A DNA stretch of 64,000 bases. Source: Bacteroidetes bacterium UBA7674. Lineage in GTDB: Bacteria > Bacteroidota > Bacteroidia > Chitinophagales > Chitinophagaceae. The notes beneath the pieces were generated by a model that searched no databases, had not been told where the DNA came from, and saw only the letters and a list, made by a program, of their open reading frames with translations. The translations under genes were made by a program, and so were the position numbers. The stretch covers positions 263,598-327,597 of the forward strand of contig DLHG01000009.1 in the NCBI GenBank assembly GCA_002483105.1, read 5' to 3'. Shown here one piece after another: positions 9,938 to 18,978 of the stretch (position 1 is the first letter of the stretch; each line of letters begins with the position of its first letter).

Positions 9938-11392
9938 ATGCAAGCATTTATTCCTTTGTTGCTGAAGTCAGTGCTCATTTCGGGATTACTGTATCTCTAT
10001 TATAGTTTATTTCTGAAAGGAAAGAAACTGCATGTTTATAACCGGTATTATTTATTAGCTACCGTCGGGTTAAGCCTTGCGATACCATTTATGAATTTTG
10101 AATGGTACAATATAGAACGAAGCTCATCACAAGGCATACAACTCCTTGAGGTGATCAATAGCCCGGATGTTGCAGAGCCAATTATAGCTGGCGAAACTGC
10201 GTTTCTAACTGTAGATAATGTTGTTGGGGCGGTGTATTTGCTGATAAGCTTATTTTTGTTGCTAGCATTGGTAGCGAGGGTTATTTGGTTACATAGATTG
10301 AAAGCTAATGCCAACAGCTTCAAGGTGCATGGTGTAGAGATAATAGAAACAACATCATCATCAGCACCATTCTCTTTTCTCGGGACTGTATATTGGAGAA
10401 AGGGAATAGCTATAGGTAGCGACGAAGGGCAATTGATACTGAGACATGAGCTATGCCATATAGAGCAGAAGCATACACTCGATAAGCTCTTTATGCAACT
10501 GGTATTGATTGGAGTGTGGGTTAATCCTGTGTTTTGGCTGATACGTAAGGAGCTAGCATTGCAACACGAGTTTATCGCTGATGAGGCCGCACTCGAAGAC
10601 AGTGACACAGATGCCTTTGCCAGAATGATACTGCAAGTGCAATATGGAAGTGTATTTCCTGATATCGTTCATCCCTTTTTTCATTCATCCATAAAAAGAA
10701 GACTTATGATGCTGAACCAAACAAACAAGACGAAATTCTCTTTCCTGCGCAGGCTGATGGTGATACCTGTAGCAGCAATAGCCGTTTTCCTGTTATCCTT
10801 TAAGCTGAGTAGCAAGGAAATGCCTTTTAACAGGTCGGGGAAAACGATCGCCGTTGTATTTGATGCAGGACATGGAGGTATGGATGGCGGAGCCAGCGGC
10901 ATAGATGGCATTAAGGAAAAAGACCTGACCCTGAGGGTTTGTAGAAAACTGCAACAACTGGCAGCGGAGTATAATATTGAAACTAAGTTGACAAGGGAAG
11001 ACGATAGTTATCCGACGCCGACAGATAGGACAGAGCATTCAAACAGGTTGCGCCCCGACCTTTTTGTATCGATACATGTGAATGCCAATGCACCGGATGA
11101 ACCACCTGTGGGTTATGAGATATTTGTTTCCGATAAAAATGTTGCATATAAAGAAAGTAAGCTCCTTGCATCGGCTGTGATTGCCCGGTTTGCTTCTATT
11201 CAGATCGGAAGCACATTAATGCAACGTGGTGCCCATGTTTTAAAAGAAAGCAACTGCCCTGCGATACTGATAGAATGTGGGAACATACAAAACAAGGCCC
11301 ATGTGGGTATGCTCACAGATGACAAGAAACTCGAAAGCTTTTGCAGGAATATACTCAGCGGGATAGTAGACTATCAGAACAGTCTAAAGTAA
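9938..11392 (+). CDS. M56 (BlaR1-like) membrane protease fused to N-acetylmuramoyl-L-alanine amidase
   Basis: 484 residues. Residues 1-300 form an M56 integral-membrane protease: hydrophobic segments near 5-25, 37-52, 95-117, 185-201 and 272-288, zinc motif HELCH at 170-174 and the downstream QHEFIADEAA (209-218). After the last membrane segment comes a complete amidase_3 domain (about 302-480) with its zinc and catalytic residues: H312 in DAGHGG, E327, H380 in SIHVNA and E446 in IECGN. By BlaR1 topology the C-terminal domain should be outside the cytoplasm, where BlaR1 has its penicillin sensor. Paired with the BlaI repressor 4 bp upstream. Amidase activity or muropeptide sensing is inferred from residue conservation. 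Confidence 0.92.
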   Translation: MQAFIPLLLKSVLISGLLYLYYSLFLKGKKLHVYNRYYLLATVGLSLAIPFMNFEWYNIERSSSQGIQLLEVINSPDVAEPIIAGETAFLTVDNVVGAVYLLISLFLLLALVARVIWLHRLKANANSFKVHGVEIIETTSSSAPFSFLGTVYWRKGIAIGSDEGQLILRHELCHIEQKHTLDKLFMQLVLIGVWVNPVFWLIRKELALQHEFIADEAALEDSDTDAFARMILQVQYGSVFPDIVHPFFHSSIKRRLMMLNQTNKTKFSFLRRLMVIPVAAIAVFLLSFKLSSKEMPFNRSGKTIAVVFDAGHGGMDGGASGIDGIKEKDLTLRVCRKLQQLAAEYNIETKLTREDDSYPTPTDRTEHSNRLRPDLFVSIHVNANAPDEPPVGYEIFVSDKNVAYKESKLLASAVIARFASIQIGSTLMQRGAHVLKESNCPAILIECGNIQNKAHVGMLTDDKKLESFCRNILSGIVDYQNSLK

Positions 11393-11406
11393 TTGTCAAA
11401 TCATAG

Positions 11407-11444
11407 AAAGCAGAAGGGCGCAAATATTTGCGCCCTTCTGCTTT
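11407..11444. terminator. Bidirectional terminator between convergent genes
   Basis: Long inverted repeat AAAGCAGAAGGGCGCAAA with its complement, flanked by A/T tracts, between the M56-amidase gene and the convergent phosphodiesterase gene. Confidence 0.93.
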
Positions 11445-11459
11445 TACGGTAATTTTTTT

Positions 11460-13301
11460 CTATTCTTTAATAAATCTCTTTGTTGTTTTCCTGTTTGCCT
11501 CATCCGTAGCGGTGATGAAGTAAATGCCGGGTTGGAGCTGAGTTATGTTTACCTCATTTTTATTATTGTTGCAATTCTGCCTGATAATAAGTTGGCCTAG
11601 TGTATTGTAAACACTTATCTCCTTGATAATGCTATTAGCGGTAACAGTAAGGTTGTCGTTGGCAGGATTTGGATATACAACGATGTCATTAGTTGTCGGG
11701 ATTGTTGAATGGATTGTAAGTGGCGTATCGCAATCGAAAGTAGAAAGCGGGTGTCCATCTAAATGCCATGCAGTATCGATAGGTACGCAGAAAAACTTGA
11801 GGGCCGTAGGTGCTATATCTACCATGCGGGGGATATTACTGTCGTCCTGGCATTGCACACCGAGAAAAGGGGTTAGCCAGGTGGGGTTGTTGATGAGCAG
11901 GGCGTTGTTTGCGGTGGTGCTGCTATCATAAGTAGTGGTGCCGACACTCTCATTTATTTTCCAATAGCCTATCAGGTTGGCATAGTCCGGGTGCAGTGCG
12001 GTAACAGGTTGGCAAGACCAGTCTGTTACGGTCGAATCAGCTATAGCCTTGTTCCATATTCTTACCTCGTCTATGATCCCGTTAAAGAAATTAGGGTAGG
12101 CATGTGTTCCGTCCTGTGCGAGGCCGATAGGGAAATTCGGGAATACATCGCCAATGGCAGCAGCTGAAGTGCTGCCGATCAAGACGCCGTCCTGGAATAT
12201 CTTAGCAAGCCCGGTGCGTTGCACACTGAAAGTAAGGTGATGGAGCACATTATCGTTGATAGTACCGCCGTTAATGTCTATTCTCGTTGTACCATCGGCA
12301 AGGTTTACTTTCCATGTGGTACCGTCTGTGCGACCTGCAATGACAAAGCCCTTGTTCAATCCGCTGTTCCAATCTTTGTCGGAGATGATGGCGGGATCTC
12401 CAGTCCAACCACTGGTAAGTACGCGGCACTCGATAGTGAAATCAGTTGCAGTGCCGAAATTGTAAGCAGGGACTGTTGGTATACTTGCGTATTGGTTAAC
12501 ACCATCAAAACTCAGGGCCGTAGAACTAATTGATGAAGTAGTGGTAGGTATTATCTCTTGTACGGGTAATCCACCGCCTTTCATTATCAGGAAGATGGTA
12601 CGCTCTTCTTCACTATTCCCTCCATGTCCTGTTCCGATTCCGCCGTGGTCAGTGCTCACCATTATCAGCCATTCTTCGTTGGTGTAAGTAGGGCGGGCCT
12701 CAACAGCGGCTATTACCTGTGCTATGGCGGAGTCAACATGCTCAATTGCAGCAAGGTAGTCGGGATTCTGAGGGCCATAACCTGTAGCGTGACCCGCGTG
12801 ATCTACATCATCAAAATGCAGGAATATAGCGTCGGGATCGGCAACGGCAAATAAGGCCTCCAGTGAATCAGCTACTGCAAATGTGGAAGTGGTATTCGCA
12901 GTGTGGTTCACTGAATCAACAATGTTAGTGTTGATAGGTGCCCACTGGCTGATGCTAGCTGTATACAGTGTAGGGTCGAATTGTTTTAAGCGGACAAAAA
13001 AGTGCGGGTATTGTGCATAGTTGGAATTGTTGAAAGTGTTATCTGTCACACCATGTTTGGTGTACCATACGCCGGTCAGCATACTGCTCCATCCCGGCCC
13101 GCTGATGGTAGGTGCTATGTGTATTGTTTCCAGGCAATAAGTACCATGCGCCATTAAAGAGTCAAGTGCGGGAGTGTTAGCCGCTACAATGCCATCGGGG
13201 CGACAGCCATCGATGCCCATGAGCAACAGTTTCTTTACAGGTTGCGCTGAAACCATTGATGCAGAGCATAAGGCAAGGATAAGTGTACAAATATGACGCA
13301 T
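11460..13301 (-). CDS. Secreted alkaline phosphatase-superfamily phosphodiesterase with LamG and type A T9SS sorting domains
   Basis: 613 residues. Signal peptide (ends MVSAQ), then a type I phosphodiesterase/nucleotide pyrophosphatase-like domain (about 23-245): metal motif LLMGIDGCRPDG, TISGPGWSS where the nucleophile Thr/Ser is expected, HFDDVDHAGH and STDHGG. A LamG/concanavalin-like module follows (about 265-430, DGVNQYASIP to DEVRIWNKAI), then a type A sorting domain (VYPNPANDNLTV to KRFIKE). The protein should be secreted through the type IX system and hydrolyse a phosphodiester or phosphate monoester outside the cell; the substrate cannot be told. It stands alone between two terminated units. 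Confidence 0.9.
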   Translation of the reverse strand: MRHICTLILALCSASMVSAQPVKKLLLMGIDGCRPDGIVAANTPALDSLMAHGTYCLETIHIAPTISGPGWSSMLTGVWYTKHGVTDNTFNNSNYAQYPHFFVRLKQFDPTLYTASISQWAPINTNIVDSVNHTANTTSTFAVADSLEALFAVADPDAIFLHFDDVDHAGHATGYGPQNPDYLAAIEHVDSAIAQVIAAVEARPTYTNEEWLIMVSTDHGGIGTGHGGNSEEERTIFLIMKGGGLPVQEIIPTTTSSISSTALSFDGVNQYASIPTVPAYNFGTATDFTIECRVLTSGWTGDPAIISDKDWNSGLNKGFVIAGRTDGTTWKVNLADGTTRIDINGGTINDNVLHHLTFSVQRTGLAKIFQDGVLIGSTSAAAIGDVFPNFPIGLAQDGTHAYPNFFNGIIDEVRIWNKAIADSTVTDWSCQPVTALHPDYANLIGYWKINESVGTTTYDSSTTANNALLINNPTWLTPFLGVQCQDDSNIPRMVDIAPTALKFFCVPIDTAWHLDGHPLSTFDCDTPLTIHSTIPTTNDIVVYPNPANDNLTVTANSIIKEISVYNTLGQLIIRQNCNNNKNEVNITQLQPGIYFITATDEANRKTTKRFIKE

Positions 13302-13341
13302 GAAATAACTTTTAGCTAATATAGCTAATGCGCCTGATATC

Positions 13342-13866
13342 TTAGGCTTTCCTCAGGTTCTTATAGATCTTAATAGCACTCATCAATGCGATGACAAATA
13401 GTAGTAAGCCTGTGATACCCCATACCCAGCTCATGCTTTGTTTTACAACAGCAGTCATGATAATGGCCACAAGAAATATAGTCGCTATCTCGTTCCAGAT
13501 GCGGAGCTTTTGCGAGGAATATTTGAATATGCCTTTTTGTTGTTGCTTATAGATGATATGTAGCGTATAGAAATAGGCGTACAGTCCGATAACGAAAGCC
13601 AGCTTTATCATCAACCACTGAGGGTTAGCCGCCATCATATACCACATCCACGGACCGAATATCAAAGTGAGAATAGCTGATGGCCACGTAATGCCCAGCC
13701 AAAGGCGCTTGATCATTATAGCGAATTGCTTTTGCAGTATGCTTTTCTCGGGATCGGATTTTTCGTTGGCCTCAGTATTATAAATGAACAGGCGCACGAT
13801 ATAGAACATACCGCTGAACCAGGTAACGATGAAGATGATATGTAGTGCCTTTATGTAGAGATACAT
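13342..13866 (-). CDS. hemJ: Protoporphyrinogen oxidase HemJ
   Basis: 174 residues with four to five transmembrane helices. The N-terminal KALHIIFIVTWFSGMFYIVRLF with its conserved His (residue 9), and a Lys in the WLMIKLAF segment, fit the HemJ (UPF0093) family, which oxidises protoporphyrinogen IX in many bacteria lacking HemG/HemY. It follows hemH by 3 bp on the same strand, and no other protoporphyrinogen oxidase is in the otherwise complete haem locus, so it most likely supplies this step. CopD-like annotation would be the alternative, but the context favours HemJ. Confidence 0.9.
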   Translation of the reverse strand: MYLYIKALHIIFIVTWFSGMFYIVRLFIYNTEANEKSDPEKSILQKQFAIMIKRLWLGITWPSAILTLIFGPWMWYMMAANPQWLMIKLAFVIGLYAYFYTLHIIYKQQQKGIFKYSSQKLRIWNEIATIFLVAIIMTAVVKQSMSWVWGITGLLLFVIALMSAIKIYKNLRKA

Positions 13867-13869
13867 AAC

Positions 13870-14928
13870 CTAGTATGCTTCCAGCAGCATTTCTTTTTTC
13901 CCTGCCTTTATTTCTTCTACCCATCCCGCTAATGTCTTTATCCATTGAGGATGTACATTGAGGCAAGGTATGGAAGTAAATTCAGTTCCGCCTGCTGTCA
14001 GGAAGATATGCCTGCCTTCTATCGCTATTTCTTCCAGTGTCTCCAGGCAGTCGCTGACGAAAGCGGGGAATACCACCAATAGTTTTTTCGTTCCTTCGCC
14101 AGGCATCGCTGCCAGTCGCATCGCCGTATATGGCTTCAGCCATTCTGCCCGTCCCAGTCTCGACTGGAAACTCACTGCATATTTTTCAGTGGGTAAGCCC
14201 AGCTTTTCGGCAGCCAGTCTTGTGGTTTCATAACACTGGTGGCGGTAGCATTGCTTGTGCGCCATTGATGCCGTAGTGCAACAGCCTTCGCTTTGCAGGC
14301 AATGGCTGCCGGTGGTATCACCTTTCAGTATATGACGCTCAGGTATGCTGTGATAGCTGAACAGTATCTTGTCGTAATCTTGTTGCAGGTAAGGCTTTAT
14401 GCTTTCCGCCAGGGCGTCTATATATGTATCTACATTATAGAATGGCTTGATGGTAGTGAGCTTAAAGTTGTATTTGCCTTTCTTGTGTATCTCCTCTGCA
14501 TATACCACAGCCGTTTCGTAGCTGGACATAGCATAGTGCGGGTAGAGTGGAACAACTATTACTTCCTCCAGGGAGGGGTATTTTGCCTTAAGATTGTCAA
14601 AAGCAGCTTTGGGTGATGGGTTGCCATATCGCATGGCCAACTCCACCGGTTCTTCTATTTGTTCCTGCAGTGCTTTCTGTAACTGACGGCTTAATACGAT
14701 CAACGGAGAACCCTCGTCTGTCCAGATAGACTTATAAGCCTCAGCAGACTTTGGCGCGCGAAAGCGGGTGATAATACCCTTTACTAATAAGTAGCGTTGC
14801 AGAAATGGCTTATCTATTACCCTTTCATCCATCAGGAACTCATCTAAGTATTTTTTTACATCCTTCACATCCGTAGAGTCAGGAGAGCCAAGATTCATTA
14901 AGAGTACTGCCCTTTTTACTGCCGCCAT
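13870..14928 (-). CDS. hemH: Ferrochelatase
   Basis: 352 residues, typical length. N-terminal VLLMNLGSPDS, the catalytic-region FSYHSIPERH, the SFQSRLGRAEWLKP substrate segment and PAFVSDCLETLEEI are ferrochelatase signatures. It inserts Fe2+ into protoporphyrin IX. A Cys-rich stretch near residues 210-235 (HCLQSEGCC ... CYRHQC) might hold an iron-sulphur cluster, as in some bacterial ferrochelatases; this is inference. Upstream partner of hemJ (3-bp gap), divergent from hemA. Confidence 0.97.
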   Translation of the reverse strand: MAAVKRAVLLMNLGSPDSTDVKDVKKYLDEFLMDERVIDKPFLQRYLLVKGIITRFRAPKSAEAYKSIWTDEGSPLIVLSRQLQKALQEQIEEPVELAMRYGNPSPKAAFDNLKAKYPSLEEVIVVPLYPHYAMSSYETAVVYAEEIHKKGKYNFKLTTIKPFYNVDTYIDALAESIKPYLQQDYDKILFSYHSIPERHILKGDTTGSHCLQSEGCCTTASMAHKQCYRHQCYETTRLAAEKLGLPTEKYAVSFQSRLGRAEWLKPYTAMRLAAMPGEGTKKLLVVFPAFVSDCLETLEEIAIEGRHIFLTAGGTEFTSIPCLNVHPQWIKTLAGWVEEIKAGKKEMLLEAY

Positions 14929-15072
14929 TACTTATTGGTAAATTTTATATGACTTGATTTCTTTACTGCGGCAAAGGTCGTGAAAGAAAGGAAGAATAAA
15001 AGAGTGATAAAGATCATTACTGAAAATGACGTAGGTATGACATGATAATTAGCCAATGGGAAAGCGGCAAAT

Positions 15073-15080
15073 TACCTTTG
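15073..15080 (+). promoter_or_regulatory. -7 element of the hemA operon promoter; decides the hemA start
   Basis: TACCTTTG is a perfect match to the Bacteroidota -7 consensus TAnnTTTG. Transcription would begin near 15085, so the in-frame ATG at 15042 would not be in the mRNA and the ATG at 15105 is the likely start. Two direct ATGAC repeats (15026-15030, 15037-15041) lie upstream; the second is at the distal half-site position used by the 40-58 kb regulon, but the matching GTCAT half is missing. Confidence 0.7.
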
Positions 15081-15104
15081 CAGCGTTACTTTCTTAATCA
15101 TCAA

Positions 15105-16310
15105 ATGCCGGAGCACGATAGATCGAATATTACAAATTTTTGGGTTGTAGGGATAAATTACAAGAAGAGTGATGCTGGTGTAAGGGGAAAATTTGCAATA
15201 AATAATGATCAGTATGAAGCCATACTGAACGCGGCGCACAATAATGGCGTTCCGGAGTTATTTATTGTATCTACCTGCAACCGTACTGAGGCTTATGGCT
15301 TTGCGCAAGATGCGGAGACTTTAATGGCACTCGTATGTAGCCAGACAGAAGGTGAGCTGGATGTATTTTCCAAAATAGCCTACGTGAAGAATGGCGCAGA
15401 AGCCATGATGCACCTGTTTCATGTAAGTGCCGGGCTTGACTCACAAATACTGGGTGACTTTGAGATATTGGGGCAGATAAAGAATGCTGTTAAGTTCTCT
15501 AAGGAAAAGGGACGTATCGGCACATTCGTGGAAAGGCTGGTCAATTGCGTATTTCAGTCTTCTAAAGCAATAAAGACACATACCCAACTAAGTGGCGGAA
15601 CCGTTTCGGTTTCATTTGCTGCAGTTCAATATATAAAAGAACATATCAAAGATATTTCCGGCAAGAAGATCCTTTTGCTGGGTACAGGAAAGATAGGCCG
15701 TAATACCTGCAAGAACATTGTAGATTATCTCGGTACCCGTAATGTCACGCTCATCAATCGCACAGAAGAAAAAGCACGCAAGCTGGCTGAAGAACTCGGC
15801 CTGCAAACAGCATCTTTTACTGACCTTGATGTACAGATCAGGAACGCCGACATCATACTCGTGGCGACCAATGCACAAGAACCCACTGTACTGAAAAAAC
15901 AGCTGGAAAACGCCGGTGATAAACTGGTCATAGACCTGTCTATTCCGTACAATGTAGAACCCGACGCACAACATTTGCCCAACATAACCATCCTGAATGT
16001 AGATGAGCTATCCCGCATAAAGGACGAAACATTGCAAAAGCGAAAAGCGGAAGTGCCAAAGGCGAAAGCCCTGATAGCAGAGCATGTGGAAGAGTTTATG
16101 GATTGGTATGATATGCGTAAGAATGTACCGGTGCTGAAAGAAGCGAAATACAAGCTGCAAGAGATACATGCAGGCATGGCTTGTCCCGTAACGGGCACAC
16201 ACTCTGATGAAAAAATTCAGAAAGTGATCAATAATATGGCGCTGAAAATGAAGAAGCAGGATACTGTGGGCTGCATTTTTATAGATGCCATCAACGATTT
16301 TATAGGCTAA
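15105..16310 (+). CDS. hemA: Glutamyl-tRNA reductase
   Basis: 401 residues from the ATG at 15105 (an upstream ATG at 15042 would add 21 residues but lies before the predicted transcription start). Reduces glutamyl-tRNA to glutamate-1-semialdehyde. FWVVGINYKKSDAGVRGKF at the N-terminus, the catalytic Cys in STCNRTEAY, GLDSQILGDFEILGQIK and the NADPH-binding LLLGTGKIGRNT are diagnostic. First gene of hemA-C-D-E-F-B-L; hemC begins 2 bp after its stop. Confidence 0.96.
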   Translation: MPEHDRSNITNFWVVGINYKKSDAGVRGKFAINNDQYEAILNAAHNNGVPELFIVSTCNRTEAYGFAQDAETLMALVCSQTEGELDVFSKIAYVKNGAEAMMHLFHVSAGLDSQILGDFEILGQIKNAVKFSKEKGRIGTFVERLVNCVFQSSKAIKTHTQLSGGTVSVSFAAVQYIKEHIKDISGKKILLLGTGKIGRNTCKNIVDYLGTRNVTLINRTEEKARKLAEELGLQTASFTDLDVQIRNADIILVATNAQEPTVLKKQLENAGDKLVIDLSIPYNVEPDAQHLPNITILNVDELSRIKDETLQKRKAEVPKAKALIAEHVEEFMDWYDMRKNVPVLKEAKYKLQEIHAGMACPVTGTHSDEKIQKVINNMALKMKKQDTVGCIFIDAINDFIG

Positions 16311-16312
16311 AA

Positions 16313-17233
16313 ATGGAAAGGGTTTTAAGAATTGGTACGCGAGACAGTCAACTGGCTGTATGGCAGGCAACTTTAGTAAAGAACCTGCTTGCAGAACATG
16401 GCCATGCCGCGGAACTGGTCTTTATAAAAAGTGAAGGCGACACCGACCTCAAAACACCTTTATACGAAATAGGAGTGCAGGGTATTTTTACCCGTGCGCT
16501 GGATATAGCGCTGATCAATGATGAAATTGATATCGCTGTTCATTCCATGAAGGATGTACCTACGCAAATGGCGAAAGGCTTAGTGCAGGCTGCCGTTCTG
16601 AAACGTGCTACTTACAAGGATGTTTTTGTTCCGAAGGCTGACCTGGCTTTCATGGAAGATGCTGACTCAGAAGCGACTATTGCTACCAGTAGCATCCGCA
16701 GAAAAGCGCAATGGTTGAACAAATTCCCCAATCATACACTCGATAATCTCCGTGGCAATGTGAATACACGCCTGCGTAAAATAGAAGAGAACGACTGGCA
16801 GGGAGCGATATTCGCCGCTGCGGGATTGGAACGTATAGGAGTTAGACCCGAAAGCGCAATAGATCTGGATTGGATGCTTCCGGCCCCGGCACAAGGAGCT
16901 ATCATAGTAGTTTGCAAAGACGGCGATATAGAAGCGTTGAAAGCCTGCCTGAATTTTAATGATGCAGACACAGCGCTTTGCACAGCTTTGGAAAGGGATT
17001 TCCTCAGAGCATTAATGGGTGGCTGTGCTACGCCTATCAGCGCGCTGGCTGAAGTGAGGGATGGGCAGGTGTTTTTTAAAGGGAATATACTAAGCGTGGA
17101 TGGCAGGGAAAAAGTGGAAGTGGGAAAGCAATCGTCTATTCAAGAGTCATTGAATTTAGGTAAAGAAGCTGCTGCGGAATTATTGAGCAATGGCGGACAA
17201 AAAATACTGGAAGGAATAAGAGGTGAAAGCTAA
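16313..17233 (+). CDS. hemC: Hydroxymethylbilane synthase (porphobilinogen deaminase)
   Basis: 306 residues. Polymerises four porphobilinogens into hydroxymethylbilane. RIGTRDSQLAVWQA, HSMKDVPTQ, TSSIRRKAQ and LRGNVNTRL are family motifs, and C238 in MGGCATPIS anchors the dipyrromethane cofactor. Placed 2 bp after hemA and overlapping the hemD start by 11 bp, so the genes are probably translationally coupled. Confidence 0.97.
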   Translation: MERVLRIGTRDSQLAVWQATLVKNLLAEHGHAAELVFIKSEGDTDLKTPLYEIGVQGIFTRALDIALINDEIDIAVHSMKDVPTQMAKGLVQAAVLKRATYKDVFVPKADLAFMEDADSEATIATSSIRRKAQWLNKFPNHTLDNLRGNVNTRLRKIEENDWQGAIFAAAGLERIGVRPESAIDLDWMLPAPAQGAIIVVCKDGDIEALKACLNFNDADTALCTALERDFLRALMGGCATPISALAEVRDGQVFFKGNILSVDGREKVEVGKQSSIQESLNLGKEAAAELLSNGGQKILEGIRGES

Positions 17234-17921
17234 AAGGAAACATATCTTATCTACAGGTGTGCTGGATGATATACTTATTGAGCAAATAAGTGCAGCGCAT
17301 GAGATAGATGTGGTAACCTTTATCAGCATAGAGCCAATGGTGAATGAGGAATTGAAGCAAGAGATAAAAGAGTTAAGTAAGAGTGTAGCTTATGTGGTAT
17401 TTACTAGTAGCAATGCAGTAACATCAGTTGCTGCGATGTTGGGTGAAGTGCCTGTTGATTTGAAGGTATTCTCAGTAGAAGGGATAACAAGCAAAGCTGT
17501 TGCAGAATATTTTGGTGATGACAGTCTGAAAGGAACTGCGTATGCAGGGCAAGAACTGGCGGATGAGATACTGAAGCATGAAGAAGTAAGGGACGTGATT
17601 TTCTTTTGTGGTGACCAAAGAAGAGATGAGTTGCCGGAGAGATTGAGAAGCAAAGGATTGCAGGTGAAAGAAGTAGTGGTGTATAAGACGGTTGCAACAC
17701 CTGTGTTGCTGGAGCACCGTTACGATGCAGTCCTTTTCTTTAGTCCAAGTGCGGTGCAAAGCTTTTGGGCAAAAAATACACTTCCTGAAGAAACAGTATG
17801 TTTTGCGATAGGCAATACCACCGCCAACACGATAAAAAATATTGTACATAATAAGGTAGTAATAGCGCACCCCCCGCAAAAAGAAAGAGTGGTGGAAATG
17901 GTGCTGGAATATTACCGATAA
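17223..17921 (+). CDS. hemD: Uroporphyrinogen-III synthase
   Basis: 232 residues starting at a GTG that overlaps the hemC end; no ATG lies near the N-terminus. HemD proteins are weakly conserved: visible here are VVFTSSNAV near residue 58, a central FFCGDQRRDELPERL, and FFSPSAVQSFW in the C-terminal half, matching the two-lobed fold. Cyclises hydroxymethylbilane with ring D inversion. Identification rests on these segments plus the position between hemC and hemE. Confidence 0.9.
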   Translation: MKAKRKHILSTGVLDDILIEQISAAHEIDVVTFISIEPMVNEELKQEIKELSKSVAYVVFTSSNAVTSVAAMLGEVPVDLKVFSVEGITSKAVAEYFGDDSLKGTAYAGQELADEILKHEEVRDVIFFCGDQRRDELPERLRSKGLQVKEVVVYKTVATPVLLEHRYDAVLFFSPSAVQSFWAKNTLPEETVCFAIGNTTANTIKNIVHNKVVIAHPPQKERVVEMVLEYYR

Positions 17922-17932
17922 GATATCAAGCA

Positions 17933-18967
17933 ATGAGCCAACTAAAGAATGACCTGCTCCTGAGAGCATTGAAAGGTGAAGAACTGGAAAGACCACCGGT
18001 ATGGATGATGCGCCAGGCAGGACGCTATCTTCCTGACTATATAAAGATCAGGAATAAATACGACTTCTTCACCCGTGTGGAAACACCGGAGTTGGCCACG
18101 GAGATTACATTGCAGCCAATAGACCAGGTAGGCGTAGATGCTGCCATCATTTTCTCAGACATACTGGTGATACCGCAAGCTATGGGCCTGCAGGTATTAC
18201 TGGAAGAAGGCAAAGGGCCGTTACTTCCAAAGACCGTACATACACAAGCAGATGTTGATGCGCTTATTACTACGGATGTGGAAGAACGATTGCATTATGT
18301 AATGAAGGCACTGGCATTAACGAAGCAAGAACTTAATGGCCGTGTGCCGTTGATAGGTTTTGCGGGAGCGCCGTGGACCATCCTTTGCTATATGGTGGAA
18401 GGGAAAGGTAGCAAGTCGTTTGATAAAGCCAAGCAATTTTGCTTTACGAATCCTGCATTAGCACACCGGTTATTACAGAAGATCACTGATGTAACGATAC
18501 AATACTTAAAGGCACAGATAAAAGCAGGCGCTGATACCGTACAGGTATTTGATAGCTGGAGCGGCATGCTGAGCCCTGCTGATTTCAAGATATTCGCGCA
18601 GCCATATTTATTGCAGATATCTGATGCTGTAAGTGAACATGCCCCTGTGATACTTTTCCCGAAAGGAAGCTGGTATGCTATGAGCGACCTGAGCAAGAGC
18701 AGTGCTTCGGGTTTAGGTTTAGATTGGACGGTTACTCCACAACAAGCACGGAAATGGACCAATAGCAGTATTACCCTACAGGGTAATTTCGATCCTTCAA
18801 AGTTATTGGGGCCTATACCGGAGATAAAGAAGAGTGTAAAGGAAATGATAGATGCGTTTGGCACAAAGAACTATATCGCCAACTTGGGACATGGAATACT
18901 TCCCAACGTGCCTGTAGATCACGCTAAGGCGTTTGTGGATGCGGTAAAAGAATACAATAAGGTATAA
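17933..18967 (+). CDS. hemE: Uroporphyrinogen decarboxylase
   Basis: 344 residues. PPVWMMRQAGRYLPDY, FSDILVIPQAMG, GFAGAPWTILCYMVEG, QVFDSWSG and NLGHGILP are standard HemE motifs including the substrate-binding Arg and Asp residues. Converts uroporphyrinogen III to coproporphyrinogen III. It lies 11 bp after hemD and 11 bp before hemF. Confidence 0.98.
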   Translation: MSQLKNDLLLRALKGEELERPPVWMMRQAGRYLPDYIKIRNKYDFFTRVETPELATEITLQPIDQVGVDAAIIFSDILVIPQAMGLQVLLEEGKGPLLPKTVHTQADVDALITTDVEERLHYVMKALALTKQELNGRVPLIGFAGAPWTILCYMVEGKGSKSFDKAKQFCFTNPALAHRLLQKITDVTIQYLKAQIKAGADTVQVFDSWSGMLSPADFKIFAQPYLLQISDAVSEHAPVILFPKGSWYAMSDLSKSSASGLGLDWTVTPQQARKWTNSSITLQGNFDPSKLLGPIPEIKKSVKEMIDAFGTKNYIANLGHGILPNVPVDHAKAFVDAVKEYNKV

Positions 18968-18978
18968 AGTATTGCATA

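Noticed and set aside
15042..15104. Upstream in-frame start for hemA
   Set aside because: A perfect -7 box at 15073-15080 lies inside it, and homologues begin close to the residues encoded from 15105.
16667..16983. Minus-strand frames opposite hemC
   Set aside because: Shadow frames of a well-conserved enzyme gene.
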